From: Ancistrus triradiatus
Lineage: Eukaryota > Chordata > Actinopteri > Siluriformes > Loricariidae
Direction of reading: 5' to 3'
Assembly (NCBI GenBank): GCA_025084515.1
Contig: JAJAGP010001357.1
Span: 136,501-200,500 of the forward strand
DNA: 64,000 bases
Shown here piece after piece: positions 38,071-52,080 of the stretch. Positions within the stretch are counted from its first letter, which is position 1, and each line of letters begins with the position of its first letter. A model generated the notes under the pieces. It ran no database searches, was not told where the DNA came from, and worked only from the letters and a program-made list of their open reading frames with translations. The position numbers and the translations under genes were made by a program.

Positions 38071-38218
38071 ATTAGGCTGTGCTGGTTGTGAGGTTACTGT
38101 AATGAGCTGCTCTCCTCCTGCTGCTTTGGATCAGACCTACTGAACCAGACCCCAACACACACACACACACACACACACACGACAGAGGCAGGCATCACCC
38201 CCTATTACGCTTGGTGTT

Positions 38219-38283
<65 letters not shown>

Positions 38284-38358
38284 TGAACAGAGACACAGAA
38301 GCACAAATAGGCAGACAGCAAACACACACACTCTCTCCCTGTCTCTCTGTCTCTCCCA

Positions 38359-38400
<42 letters not shown>

Positions 38401-41400
38401 AATGAGTCAGTAAAAGCCTATGGCTGAAATGTGGTTTATCGCTGAAGGTTAGGATACAAATAACAGAACGCTCAGTTCAGTCTGTATGTGTGTGTGTGTG
38501 TGTGTGTGTCTGTCTGTCTGTCTGTCTGTCTGTGCTTCTATGGAACACCAAACATATCTGCCTCCGTCTTGTCTGCTGAACAAGAGAAAGTCATGTGTTG
38601 GCAAAGACACACCATTAAACGTTAACATTTTTATCAGTTATTATTATTATTGCTATTATTATTGTTATTATTATTATTATTAGTGGTCGAACCGATATGT
38701 TTTTTTAATGGCTGATGCCAATATTTAGAGAGCAAGGTGACCGATTCCCAATATATAATGCCGATATCATTTTATCGGCACAAAATTATTTGGACACAAA
38801 ACTGCTGAACTGAAATGGAGATTTAAGTTTTAAATGCACTGTCAGCACTCTGTCTTTTTTATATAAAAAATACATTAAAACTTTTGTTGCACTTAACACC
38901 AACATTTCTTACAAGCTAACAGCACCTTCTTGTTTCTGGGACAAAAAAATGTTTAAATACTTAATAAATAAATAAAAAATAAATAAATGTTATGGTGTAA
39001 CGAGTCGAAACACTGTACCGCGACGTCTACAGGGGTGGAGATTGTGGTTTACACCCCGATTATAACATGTTGTTCTTCCTTCAAAAAATCTACATTTTGG
39101 CTAAAAATCGATGTAGTATATCACAAAAATAAATATCGCGACATATTGCTGTATCGATATTTTAGCACAGCTCTAGTTGCTTTTACAATTCAGCCAAGTG
39201 ACTAGACAGGAGCACTTTGGGGGCCAGGCAGATTTCAACCTGGAGCAAAAACTATGATTTGAAAATTGAATTCTGAATTATTTTAGCACCAAAAATCCTG
39301 ATTACAGAAAGATTTGGAGTCGAAATCCCAGAAAAAGACCCCATTAGTGAGCAGAAGGTTGTGAGTTTGGCCGGAAAACCACCAGAAAAGAACTCAAGTT
39401 CCCCCCACAGCCACTAATAAAGAGGCCCCTGTAAGGCTGCTTGATAGACTTTCTAATAATAGACTTTCTTTCATACGGCTTTCTGACTATCCTGAGATTT
39501 CACCTCTGAACCCTGTGATCTCTAACGATTCTGACTTTTGGTTGTTTGGCTTATATCTTCATGAAATGTCAGCACCAGAGATGGAACTGTGGTTCCTGCA
39601 GTGGTGGGCTAGCAGTTAAGGTACTGCACTATGACCCAGAAGGTCCAGTGTTCAAATCCCACCTCGGCCAAACTGAGCTAGACCCTTAACCCACGGAGTT
39701 GCTCGGATTGTGTAAGTGGTTCTTATCGTGCCAAATGCCTTAGATGCAGAGACAGGACACAGCAATAAAGATGGTACAAAATTAATTTCAGTGATAAAGA
39801 TGATCATTTCGATCAGGCATCCATAGTCTGTACACAATGCATAAACAGTTTAGATGTGTAGGCAGTGCAATGTTTCATATAGCGGAGCGAGTGTTTATAG
39901 GTGAGAGTTAGTTCTGTATTAGCATCCGGCTACAAACACAGTTATTATACAAATGTCAGTACAAAACCAACACAAAAAGAGGTTCCATCTGTGTGGTGTG
40001 TGGTGTGTGTGGTGTGGAGAGAGAGAGACTCTGTTGGAATCAAGGACAAACGCTTGGCAGGCCCACATTGAATTGGGATTAGAGGGAATCTGGGCCACTG
40101 ACGCAGGTTTCCGCGTTCTAATAATCCTGTTTGATTTTGCATTCAATCAAAAAAGTGGGAAAAAGAAAAGAAAAGTGGGAAAAAACATCACACTCATGCT
40201 CTGAATTTGTGTAGTTCTTGGTGTATGGTTGTGTTGTGTGGTGGTGGGTTGTGTGTGTGTGTGTGTGGGGCTTGATTCTCTGGAGATGCAGCCCATTTCA
40301 TCACATCTGTTTTCCTTTCTCTCACATGACACAGTGTTTTGCATTTTACGTTCCATTTATTCACTTTCAACCGAGGCAGGATCCAGTCCAAGCCGTCAGC
40401 TGAACGGTTGCTCTCTGGCAGGCGCGGGATTTGATCTCACAATCTGGCGGTCACTAAAGGCTGCCTCGCAGCTGACCAGCATGGGGGGATCTTCAGAAGA
40501 ACAGACTGCACGGTTGTGATGTTAGATAAGACCTGTGTTTAAATACAGGGTGATGAAGAGGAGTGAATGTTTCTTTAGGCCGAGCTTCACACCTCCATCA
40601 GCAGCGTGGACGTGCTCCGGCGGTTCCAGAAGAAGCATGAAAAAGCAGACGAAAAGACGTCTGATTGGTTAAATCCCAGTGCTGGGAGGAGAACAGATCA
40701 CAATCAGACACACAGAACACAGGTGAAAGACACACACTTTTGATATAAGTAATACAATACTCAATGACAAAAAAATGAACTCACCAAGAAGGAGTAGCTC
40801 TATAAGTATGAATGATAATTTTATTGGGGAAAACGTTACAATTGAAAGGAGGCTCTAGTTACCCTGTTGGGCCGCTTCTAGCCTGGATACCAGATGAGAT
40901 ACGGTTAGGTAATGGAGGTATACAGGTTCTGTATGGTATCCTGTGGCACATTTGCCCACATGTTGCTACTGGCCCTGTAGATCCTGCACACATAGGTTGC
41001 CAAAGCTGGAGTCCCAGCTGGTCCCATAAATGCTCGATCGGCGATAAATCTAGGAAGGAGGAGACATTCCTGTAAACCCTTGCTGTGTGTGGGCGAGCAT
41101 TATCCTGCTGAAAAATGCCAGCTAGAAGCCCTGCCATGAGAGGCAACACACGTGGAAGTCCTGCGCATATCGCTGAGTTGTTAGTGTCCCTCGTATCACT
41201 AGTGTCGCTCCACAGCAAAAGCAGGATTGAAGCGTCACCACGAGCCCTCCATACCCGAACCCGACCGCCATTGGATCCTAAACAGAACCTCGATTTGATC
41301 CAGACGATGAGATGTTGGTCTACGACCTGGCTTCATGGAAAACATCTAGAATGCTCTAAACTCCATCCTCTACTTGACAGCTACAGAAAATGTTCCTGCT

Positions 41401-41948
41401 CCTCCATGTCTTCAATAACAATATAAAGAAGAGGAGTTTGAGTTGTTTGAGCTGATTTCCACGTGCGCAGGTGCTGTTAGTAAATGACGCTGAGGAGATG
41501 AAGGAGGAAGAGGAAGGTGAGGGCCGTGAGGATGAGGATGATGAAGGCTCCTTACTCAGAGGTCAGTTTAATGAGGAGGAATCGTCCAGATCGTTCCAGC
41601 AGGCTCTGATGCAATGGAGAGCAGCAGACACACACACTGAGCGGAAACACCCATCTGACTGCATGGTACAGACAGCAGCAGGTAACACACACACACACAC
41701 ACACACACACCTGACTGATATACTCCATCCACCATTATCTCTGGGTGTGTTGGTGCTGCATAATTAAACCTGATCCAGCTTTGATTCCTGCCTCTGTTTT
41801 AGTGAGTGTGGAGTTTGGGATGTTCTCCCATCTGACAGTATATGTAGTTATTTATTTAATCTTTGTCTTTAAAAGAAAAAATGTTACATGAGCTGCAGTC
41901 TATTGGTTCTGGTACGGGATTGATTGAGACTTGTATGCTTGGCCTCTG

Positions 41949-41985
<37 letters not shown>

Positions 41986-44900
41986 AAGCGTGGGAGCGAT
42001 GGGCACCCGGGCTGATGGAGATCTTGCTCCTCCTATCCACATTGAATTTCAGGATCCTGGTCTGAGCTACATGGAGAGGCTGCTGCTGAAGAAGCACCGC
42101 AGGTCAGACGGCTTTACTTTGTCCTGTAGCTCGAGCGTCTCGTGGAAGCAAATGCTAAGCAGCCTCACTCAGCCTCCCGGGGCTTAATTAACACCCATCA
42201 TCTAATGACTTCCTCAATTTTAAAAACCATCCTGAATCCCGTGAGCCTGTTTACATTCAGGAATGGAAATCGCACCTGCACCGACAGCCTTTGATGCTGC
42301 GCTGATGCTAATACATTATGAGCTAGGCGGGAGCTGGTAAGGTATGACTGAATAATGTGTGCTTTGAAGGTCTTTGTGGAGGGAGAATGTGATTCTGCTC
42401 GAAACGTCTCCCTACTGAGCTCAGTAATAGCTCAATTTTCCATCAAGGCCACCGGGGAAGCCCGGATTCACAAACACTCGCCACCTAGTTAATTCCGAAA
42501 CTGAATGTGCAGAGTGAATCCTGGAATGCTAAGAGGAATGCAATTAGCGCCTTCTTTTAAAGTAAATGTACAAAGTGACCTTGAGTGTGTGAAAGATAAT
42601 GGATTAATTTCAAAACATGACAGGCAGTCTAGCTGCTGATAAGCTGCATTCTCAGCACAAAACACAGAACTGAAATTATTTGGGGGTCAGATTGGCAGAA
42701 AACACAAGAGTGCTTTATAAAACACCAGCAAACTGGAACTTTCTTGTTAAACACCACTTTATGTTAATAAATATTCTGTAACAAATACTTCATGTGCAGT
42801 TTACAGTCAAAACTGACCAAATATTCCCATTAAACTCCATTAAACCACAATAATTTCCATGAATCCCCATTAAATCCCATTCCCCAAACACCCTTAACAC
42901 ATTTTCACATTTATCAACAAGCTAAAAAATGTAATATTCCCTTTAAACTACATTAAATCACATTAATTTCCATGAAACCTCGTTAAATCCCGTTACCCAA
43001 ACACCCCCTTAAAAACCCCAAACATTTATCAACAAGTTCCAACAAAATCACCAAATCTTCCCATTAAACCCCATTAAAGCACATTAATTTCCATGAATCC
43101 CCATTAAATCCTATTACCCAGACCCCACCTTATCCTGGTCCCCAGTATACACCAACATCATTAAACAACTTCATTAAACACCAGTACTGTCCAACAAACT
43201 CAAACATTTATCAACAAGCTCCAGAAAATCGCCAAATATTCCCATTAAACCCCATTAAATCACAATAATTTCCATGAATCCCCATTAAATCCCATTACCA
43301 ACCCCCCTTAAAAACATTTATCAACAAGCTCTAAACTAAAATCACCAAATCTTCCCATTAAACCCCATCAAAGCACATTAATTTCCATGAAACTCCATCA
43401 AATCTCATTACCCAAACCCCCTTAAAAACTCAAACATTTATCAACAAGCTCCAACAAAATCACCCAATTTTCCCATTAAATCCCATTAATTTCCATGAAT
43501 CCCCATTAACTCCCAGTACCCACATGCCACCTTGTCCTGGTCCCCAGTTACACCAACATCCTTCATTAAACACCATCCTTCATTATCAACAAGCTCCAAA
43601 AATCACCAAATATTCTCATTAAACACTATTAAATCAAAATAGACCTCACCAATCCCCATCAAAACACTATTATACCCTAGTTAAATCTCAACAAACCCCA
43701 ATAAACCCTGTTAAACCCCAATAATTATTATTAAATCCCACCATCAATTCTCACTAAATTCAATAATCAGTGTCAAATCCATTAAACCTCTTCAAACACA
43801 ATTATCTCCATTAATTTCTATTATAACTCACTAAAGCCAGTTAAACACCACAGAAACCCATTAAGCACCACCTTATACCATTAAATATTCTCTATCAAAT
43901 ACAAGGTCTTCTCTAAAACATGAACTCCAGCGTTCTTTATCAAGTACAAACAGTCACCAATAAAGTCCGACACTTAACAGTAAACTCCAGCCGGCAGCAC
44001 CATATCAACCCAACCTCTGCATCGAGGCTTAGGGAGAACCAGGATCCAGGCTCTGTAATCACCTGCATCTTAATCAGCATGTTCTAGAGCCTTGTCCCCT
44101 GTGTGACTGGCTACGGAGGGTGCAGTGAGAGAGGGAGCGCTGGAGAGGATCCGAATGTGGGAGGCAGAACCCAAATTTGATTCGCTCCTGTAAATCCTCT
44201 TCCCTAAAACAACATTTACTGCCCAAGTGTGTCATCTGTCTCGCTTCCTCTTCCCTTTATTCCGTCCTCCTCTCTATTTCAAGCTGTTTGCCTGAAGTTA
44301 ATGCTCTAGACTGTAATACTGAAATAAAAGCCATCAGATGTACGGCTGAGATGCTTTGAAAAGTCAATGAAATACAAAAATAAATGGCAACGATAAAACG
44401 ATCAGCGAACAGACTGAGCGCTGGTTTTTATTTTTGTAAGTATTCTGGGTTTAGCAAAACTCCCACCAACACTGTCCATCTAATATGAGGGTAACTCGGC
44501 ACAGATGTTCTCTAGAAAATACACACATTTCAGTATTCAGCAACAGACATCAGTGAACTTCCTCAGTGAACAAACACCAACAAACTCCAGTATTAAATTA
44601 TATATATTAACTTCTCCCCACATCTAGCTCCATCCTACATAAACCTCCAGCCTAGTTCTAACTGCACCCTGTATCTGACTCCACTCTAATGTGATGGTGT
44701 TATGTCTCTTCATCAGAACCCCATTAGAATCTTATCAGCTTCTCTCCACCCCGACCCTCCACCCGATCACACCGCCTTCTGAACAGAGTCTCGAACTAAC
44801 AGGTCAGCAGTGCTTCATCTCTCTCACACACAGTTTAATGCAGCTGAAGTAGCAGCATTGAAATCTCATTCATGCTTCAGTTATTGTTTTCTAAAAATCA

Positions 44901-46672
44901 ATAGCATTTCCCAAAGTTTCAGTACCCTGATGTAATCCGTTTTGCTGCTTGTCTAATGAAAAGTTACAAAAAAGCAGGGACAAACTCATACGGAGTTATA
45001 CCACGTTACTTTAAAAAGTTTAAGGATCTTTTTCACATACACTAGTGCTTTTGTTGGGGCCCAGAACTACTTTCCTTAATTCTTCAATAAAACAGGTACT
45101 TAAAATCAGAGATTTTTTTTTCAAAACGTTACAAAACATCTCATCTTGCATAAGACGAAGGGAAACCGGGTGTTTGCTGATGTAAACAGAAAACCAAATA
45201 ATCACAAGTGTACTCCGATCTAATACACGAGTCCTTAAAATAAAGTGCTGCCTACAGTTCCTCCTGCCACACACTTCAGCAAAGTTAGTTTTAGCCCCGT
45301 CACGACTCCGATCTGTGGAAGTCCCAGAGCAGGCGGTGCCAATCCGTCAGGCTAACACCACTGAAGCCTAATCACAGGCTTTTATTACGGACCAGGGGCT
45401 GTGATGGCTTGACGGAGGTCTCTGACAGCTCATAAATGAGCACGTCCAAAAAAGAAAAGAGAAGAGAAAAGTACGATCATCTGTCACCTTAAACCCCGGC
45501 TCTCAGCACCAGCAACCTGCCCGACATCTACCTATCCCACAATCCCTTTCACCTCTCCCGAGAGAGTCGGATCACTCGACACCGCTAGCTGATGGAAAAA
45601 TCTGACACTTGGACCGAAGTGTGACGTCTAATCAGAGAAGGCTCAGGCTCAGATTTCTGTTCGACACGTCGTCCTGAATCTCAGATCAGTCAGAATGAGC
45701 TCCGTTCCTGCTGTGTTGGGTTAAAAACACATCATCTGCAGGAACAGGCTTCAGTACAGCTTCAGTGGTTAATGTGTTCGTTTGTAAACATGTTGAAAAA
45801 CAACAAATAAAACCAAAACAGGTTATTTTGATAACCGAATCACAACTTTTTGGTGTATTAAAGGAAAACACTGCAGTTCGGCAGAAGAGCTTTATCCTAT
45901 CTGTGAAACATGGTGGTGGTAGTGTCATGGTTTGCTGTTTTGCTGCATCTGGGCAGGACGGCTTGCCATCATTGATGGAACAATGAATTCTGAATGATAT
46001 CAGAGAATTCTAAAGGAAAATGTCAGGACATCTGTCCATGAACTGATCTCAAGAGAAGGTGGGTCATGCAGCAAGACAGCGACCCTAAGCACACAAGCCG
46101 TTCTACCAAAGAATGGTTACAGAAGAATAAAGTTCATGTTTTGGAATGGCCAAGTCAAAGTCCTGACCTTAATCCAATGGAAATGTTGTGGAAGGACCTG
46201 AAGCGAGCAGCTAATGTGAGGAAACCCACCAACATCCCAGAGCTAGGGAGTCATGTAGCGGGAGTGATGAACGCTGGGAAATGTAGTGAGGAGAAGCCAT
46301 GGTCTCGACAGTAATCGCTTTTGTTTTTCATTTTCAATACATTATTCAGTGATTTACATGAGATATTCAACACAACATTCGACCCCAACGATGGCACCTT
46401 AAAGCCTATTCTGGTCCTTTTGTTTTGTTTTACCGTCCAAGGTTGGATGTGGATCACAGCTCCAATATTGGCACCAATAAAAACCCAATCGAATAAACAT
46501 TAAATCCGTCTTTAATGTCTTTGCCAAAGAAAATGCTGTTATGAAATATTATTGTAATGAATGCATGTTATGTGTGCTTTGGCTGTAGGACTCCATTTCT
46601 GACTTTGATAAAATGTCCTCAGGTTTCTGTCTCATAATCTGTGTCTGTCTCTCTGGTGTGTGTGTGTGTGTG

Positions 46673-46713
<41 letters not shown>

Positions 46714-49700
46714 GCAGCTCAGGAGATGGATCTGCACCGTTACTGCATTTCCCTCTTCGCCATTTCTGGCTCAGCAGGACCAGAAGAACAGAATAACCTT
46801 CCTAAATCGTGGCCGAGCACCACGGAGATGGATGAGGTAATCCTGCGCTCTGCAGCCGCTGCCCAAATCACCTGTAGCTGAGACGCCCGCTATATCTTTA
46901 ACATGCCGTACCACCAGAACTCGCGTGTATATGTATGTGCTAATTTCCTCTCAGAGGTGCAGCTCCTTCCTCTTAGATGTTTTGTGGTTTTAATTTTATC
47001 TAGGTGGCTGGAGATTCTCTGGTGAAAGCTTGCTCCCAGTTTAAACGGAAAGACAGTAAGAAAAAGTAAGTAATGCCCAGTGTAATAAAGTTACAGCATC
47101 TATAAACTGAAATCTCTTAAAAAGAATTAAAAATAGTAGTCAGGTTGATGTTTTTGATTTTTTGAAATCCTGATTCTTTGTCTAGGCTTAACACCGGAGA
47201 AGTAAAGCCGCCAGGTTCCTCAGGTGACCAAATATTAAACCCTGATCTACATCGGGAGCACCCACTGAGACTCCGTGAGATCCCAAACCCAAGGGCATCA
47301 TCTCCAGAAGCCAAATATTCAGACTCTCTGGACTGCGATTCCTCTCTTTCCATTTCCCCAGAAGATCAGGATACTGATGACCAAACGAAACCCATAGATT
47401 CATCTCGAATAAGTCTTAGACGAAGTCAGGTCTCACAATCATCAAGATTTGGTGATGCTCTCAGACCACCAATGTCTGAAGGTTCTCCACCAAAAGCAAT
47501 GTCCATACTTAACTCTCCTCTTCCTCCTCCTCCTCAATCCCACAGTCCATTGCTTTCCACATCAGTTCAAATCCTATCCCCAGCATTTCCGGTCTTCTCC
47601 AGTTTAGAATTAAACCCTGATCTACATCAGACACACACACCAAGACTCTGTGACACTCTGGAGCCACAGATTCCAAGAACGTCATCTCCAAAAGTCAAAT
47701 ATTCAGACTCTCTGGACTGGGATTCCTCTCTTTCCATTTCCCAAGAAGGTCAGGATACTGATGACCAAACGAAACCCATAGATTCATCTAAAGGAAGTCT
47801 TAGACAAAGTCAGGTCTCACAATCATCAAGATTTGGTGATGCTTTCAATCTACTAATGTCTGAAGGTTCTCTACCAAAAGCAAGAAACACATTGAACTCT
47901 GCTTCTCCTCAATCCCACAATCAGTTGCTTTCCACATCAGTTCAAATCCAATCCCCAGCATTTCCTGTTTTCTCCAGTTCTGAATTAAACCCTGATCTAC
48001 ACCTGGAACACAAATCAAGACTCAATGACAGCATGGGGCCGCAGATTCCAAGAACATCATCTCCAGAAGCCAAATATTCAGACTCTCTGGACTGGGATTC
48101 CTCTCTTTCCATTACCCAAGAAGATCAGGACACTAATGACCAAACGAAACCCATAAATTCATCTCGAAGAAGTCTTACACAAAGTCAGGTCTCACAATCA
48201 TCAAGATTTGGTGATGCTCTCAGACCACCAATGTCTGAAGGTTCTTCACCAAAAGCAATGTCCATACTTAACTCTTCTCCTCCTCCTCAATCCCACAGTC
48301 CATTGCTTTCCACATCAGTCCAAATCCAATCTCCAGCATTCCCTGTCTCCTCCAGTCCTGAATTAAACCCTGATTTACATCAGACACACACACCAAGACC
48401 CAATGACATCTCAAACCCACAGATTCCAAGAACATCATCTCCAAAAACAAAATATACAGACTCTCTGGACTGGGATTCCTCTCTTTCAGTTTCCCAAGAA
48501 GATCAGGACAATGATAATCAAATAAAACCAATAGATTCATCTCGAAGAAGTCCTAGACAAAGTCAGGTCTCACAATCATCAAGATTTGGCGATGTCCTCA
48601 AACCACCAGTGAGTGATGGTTCCCCACCAAAAGCAAGGTCCATATTAAACTCTCATTCTCCCTGTCCTCCTCAATCTCGTAGTCCGTCACTTTCCACATC
48701 ATTTCAAATTCAACCCCCGGCATCTCCTGTTTCCTCCAGTCCAGAATTAAGCATGACCCCTCCAGAAACTCATGACCCAGGCAGTACTCTGAGCCTTTTG
48801 TCTAGGTTTCCCCAAACAGAAGAAGAAACAACACTAGATGCTTCACATCAGATCTCACGATCACAAACACCTCAGCAAATGCTAAACCCTGCTCTAAATC
48901 AGAAGCACATCTCAAGAGTCAATTACATCCCAAACCCATCATCTCCAGAAGCCAAGTATACAGACTCTCTGGACTGGGATTCCTCTCTTTCCATTTTCCA
49001 AGAGGAACAGGACAATGATGATCATATAAAACCAATGGATTCCTTCCAACAAAGTCTCACACCGAGTCAGATCTCGCAGTCGTCAAAATTTGTTGATGTT
49101 CTCAAACCGCAGACGCCTGGAAGATCTGGACCAAAGGCATCATCAACACTCAAGACTTCTCCCCGTCCTATTCCTCAATCCTGCAGCCTTGTTCCGCCAG
49201 TGTTTCAGAGTTGTACCTCTGCAGATTGGACTCTACAAACAAACCCTAAAGCTTTGAAGTCCCCACTACAAACCCCGAGAAGCTCTGTACCACCACATGC
49301 TGATTCAACACCCACATATCCAGAGGCAACACAGGACTGGTTTTCCTCACATCCTCTATCAAAAGCAGAGCATCTCGGTTTTGCAACAAACCCCTCAAGA
49401 CTGGCTGATGAAGCAACGATCTCGCAATCACCAAAAGTCAGTGACGTTCTCGAACTGCAGACGCCTGGCTGGGATTCCACTCCCACTCCTTCCTCCCAAT
49501 CCCACAGTTCACTGCTTCCGACTTCATGTCAATCTCCAGCACTTCCTCTTGAGAGAAGCTCTAAAGCCCCTCATTCACCATCAAGATCGTTCCTTCTGAA
49601 ATCGCTTTCCCTTTCTCCAGCATGTCAACTGAATTCTTTAGAACCTCACAAGTCCACAGAGGAAGCATCACCAGAGGACCAGGACCTACAAAAGTCACCT

Positions 49701-52028
49701 CTGTCTCCTGACCTGAGCCTGTCAGGTAAGTCCATATGAAACAATTAATTCCATCTCTCCAAGATCACATTGGTACAGAGATGCCTTGACTGACTTACAT
49801 TACATTTACATTTACAGCATTTAAAGACTTTTACAGACTTAACTTTGGAATTGTGGGTAGTGTAGTGCATCAAAGGACAGATCATTATCAGATTTAACCC
49901 TGTGTGATCACGTCGTGGATGAGTGATGTCATGGAGGACTTCTTTTAAAAGTAAGGCTTTTGTCAGAGTTTTTTCTGGTTCATGTTCCATCATGAAATCA
50001 GCCAGCCAACTACCCATTTAACGTCCGATTTTCACGGATGAAAAAAACTGTTTCAAATTTTGAAAAAGAACATGCGTATATTAAGGCCGTCCTTCACACT
50101 TGTCCGAAACTGACGGACTGCAATGTTGCATAAAATGTTTAATCATAGCCTGTTCTGATTTCTGCATTAAAATCAGGCTGACCAATCAGAGCTCGGTTGC
50201 CGGGCAGAATAGCTTATCACGAGCTTATAGGACGAGTAACAGGCTGCCTCTGAAAACATGGATATTAAAGAAAAGCTCTGGTGGAATAGAACTGAAATCT
50301 CCAACACATTAAGAGAAGGGAAATTAAAGAAAACAAAAGAGGACAGACCGATTTCCGAGTGTTTAGACCAAAAACGTAGAGCATTTGGTGTGAAGGTCCC
50401 ACTATGTTAAAAAAATCATTTTTTTTGTGCGAATATATCATACTCGCTGTGAATAGGCCTTTATACCCTGAAGCGATTCCTGCTTCAACGTTGACATGGT
50501 CGGGTCAGAATTTGGAGTAATGGTGTTATATTTTCTTGGCACACTTTAAGATCTTTAATACCGACTGAGCATGGTTTAACCCCACAGCCTACCTGAGTAT
50601 TGTTGCTGACCATGTGCACCCCTTTATGAGCACAGAGTATCTTCTGATCTCTACTTCCAGCAGGATAACACTCCATGAAACAAAGCTCAAATCATCTGGT
50701 TTCTTGAACATGATAATGAGTTCACTGTAACTCTAAAGGCTCCACAGAAACCAGATCTCAATCCGATAGAGCATCGTTGGGATGTGGTGGATTGGGAGAC
50801 TGGCCAAATTGATACTGGACAGGCACTTCATTTAGTGGAATATATTTAACATTTCTGCTGAATAAACAACTGGTCTAAATGTTAGATTCTGCAAGCTCAC
50901 ATCTACAGGCTGAATTGGATTAATACTTAAGTATAAACAAAATCAAAATGACCCCAGACCTCCTAAAGTAAAACATTACGAGTAAAATCTTTTCCTCTGC
51001 AGTATGAATGAAGCATTTCAGAGTTTCGTAATTGAACTCTGAATGTCTGAGTAATTTACTGGAGCCTGTCCTTTTATTTTTCGGACCTTGAAAACTTTTA
51101 GTTAGACATAGAACAGTAATATTCTTTCTTTTCCCGTATTCACACTGAAACCTTGAGAGTCGTCAGATTCTAATCCCATATGGACATCCACGGTCACATA
51201 TTTTTGTTGATTTTCTAAATGTAAAGACGTACCACGACCTCTACAGAACACAAACTTAAATATAACAAGTCCGTTAAGTTCTGATTCCTTACATAAAAGG
51301 GGATTCATTTTGTCATATGACTACTTTTTTTCAAATATGATCCTAAAGTAATCATTTTTAGCTCAGCAAGCTCTACACAGCAATACAAGTGGAGAATATA
51401 CACTTCAGCAGAGTTTGGTATTACCATTTTACCCACATCTTTTCCAGGAAGGGTCCCTTTTTGAGTCTTGGTCCTCCCAAGGTTTCTTCCTTATCATGTT
51501 TAGGCAGTTTTTCCTCGCCACTGTCGGCCCAGGCTTACTCAATTAGGGATTGGCCTTCGATTATAGAAGATAATATGAAACTGTAAAGCTGCTTTTTTCC
51601 ATTGTTAAAAGCGCTATAGAAATAAGTCTGAGTTGGACGGGCTCCTTTTTCAGAGTGTGCTCTCTTTGCCTGCACTGTGTGAATAGCAGGTTAGTTAGTC
51701 AGATGGATGACGAACACTCCCGGGGGGAATTAGATCTTGGTAATATAAACTTATGGAAAAGGGAAATCTCCTGAAATGCTGCGTAAGAACCCTGAGCATG
51801 CACGCCTTCCTGAAGATTAAGTAATGGTGAGGTTTGGACCCTCTGGCCCCTCTCTGCTTGCCCTAAAGTTAATTTAGACAAAGCAATAAAAGCCTTTCTC
51901 TTTGGCTATAGATTAGAGCATTAAGTAAATACTCAGTGTGCTGCAGCATTAAGCCAACCAATTACACAGCCAGTAACCTGCTGGCATATAGGCCAGCAAC
52001 CTGATCGCCAGCGTCACCTGGGGCTCCC

Positions 52029-52080
<52 letters not shown>

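Noticed and set aside
49205..49486. Antisense open frame within ZBBX exon 12
   Set aside because: It is a shadow of the sense coding frame without independent support.
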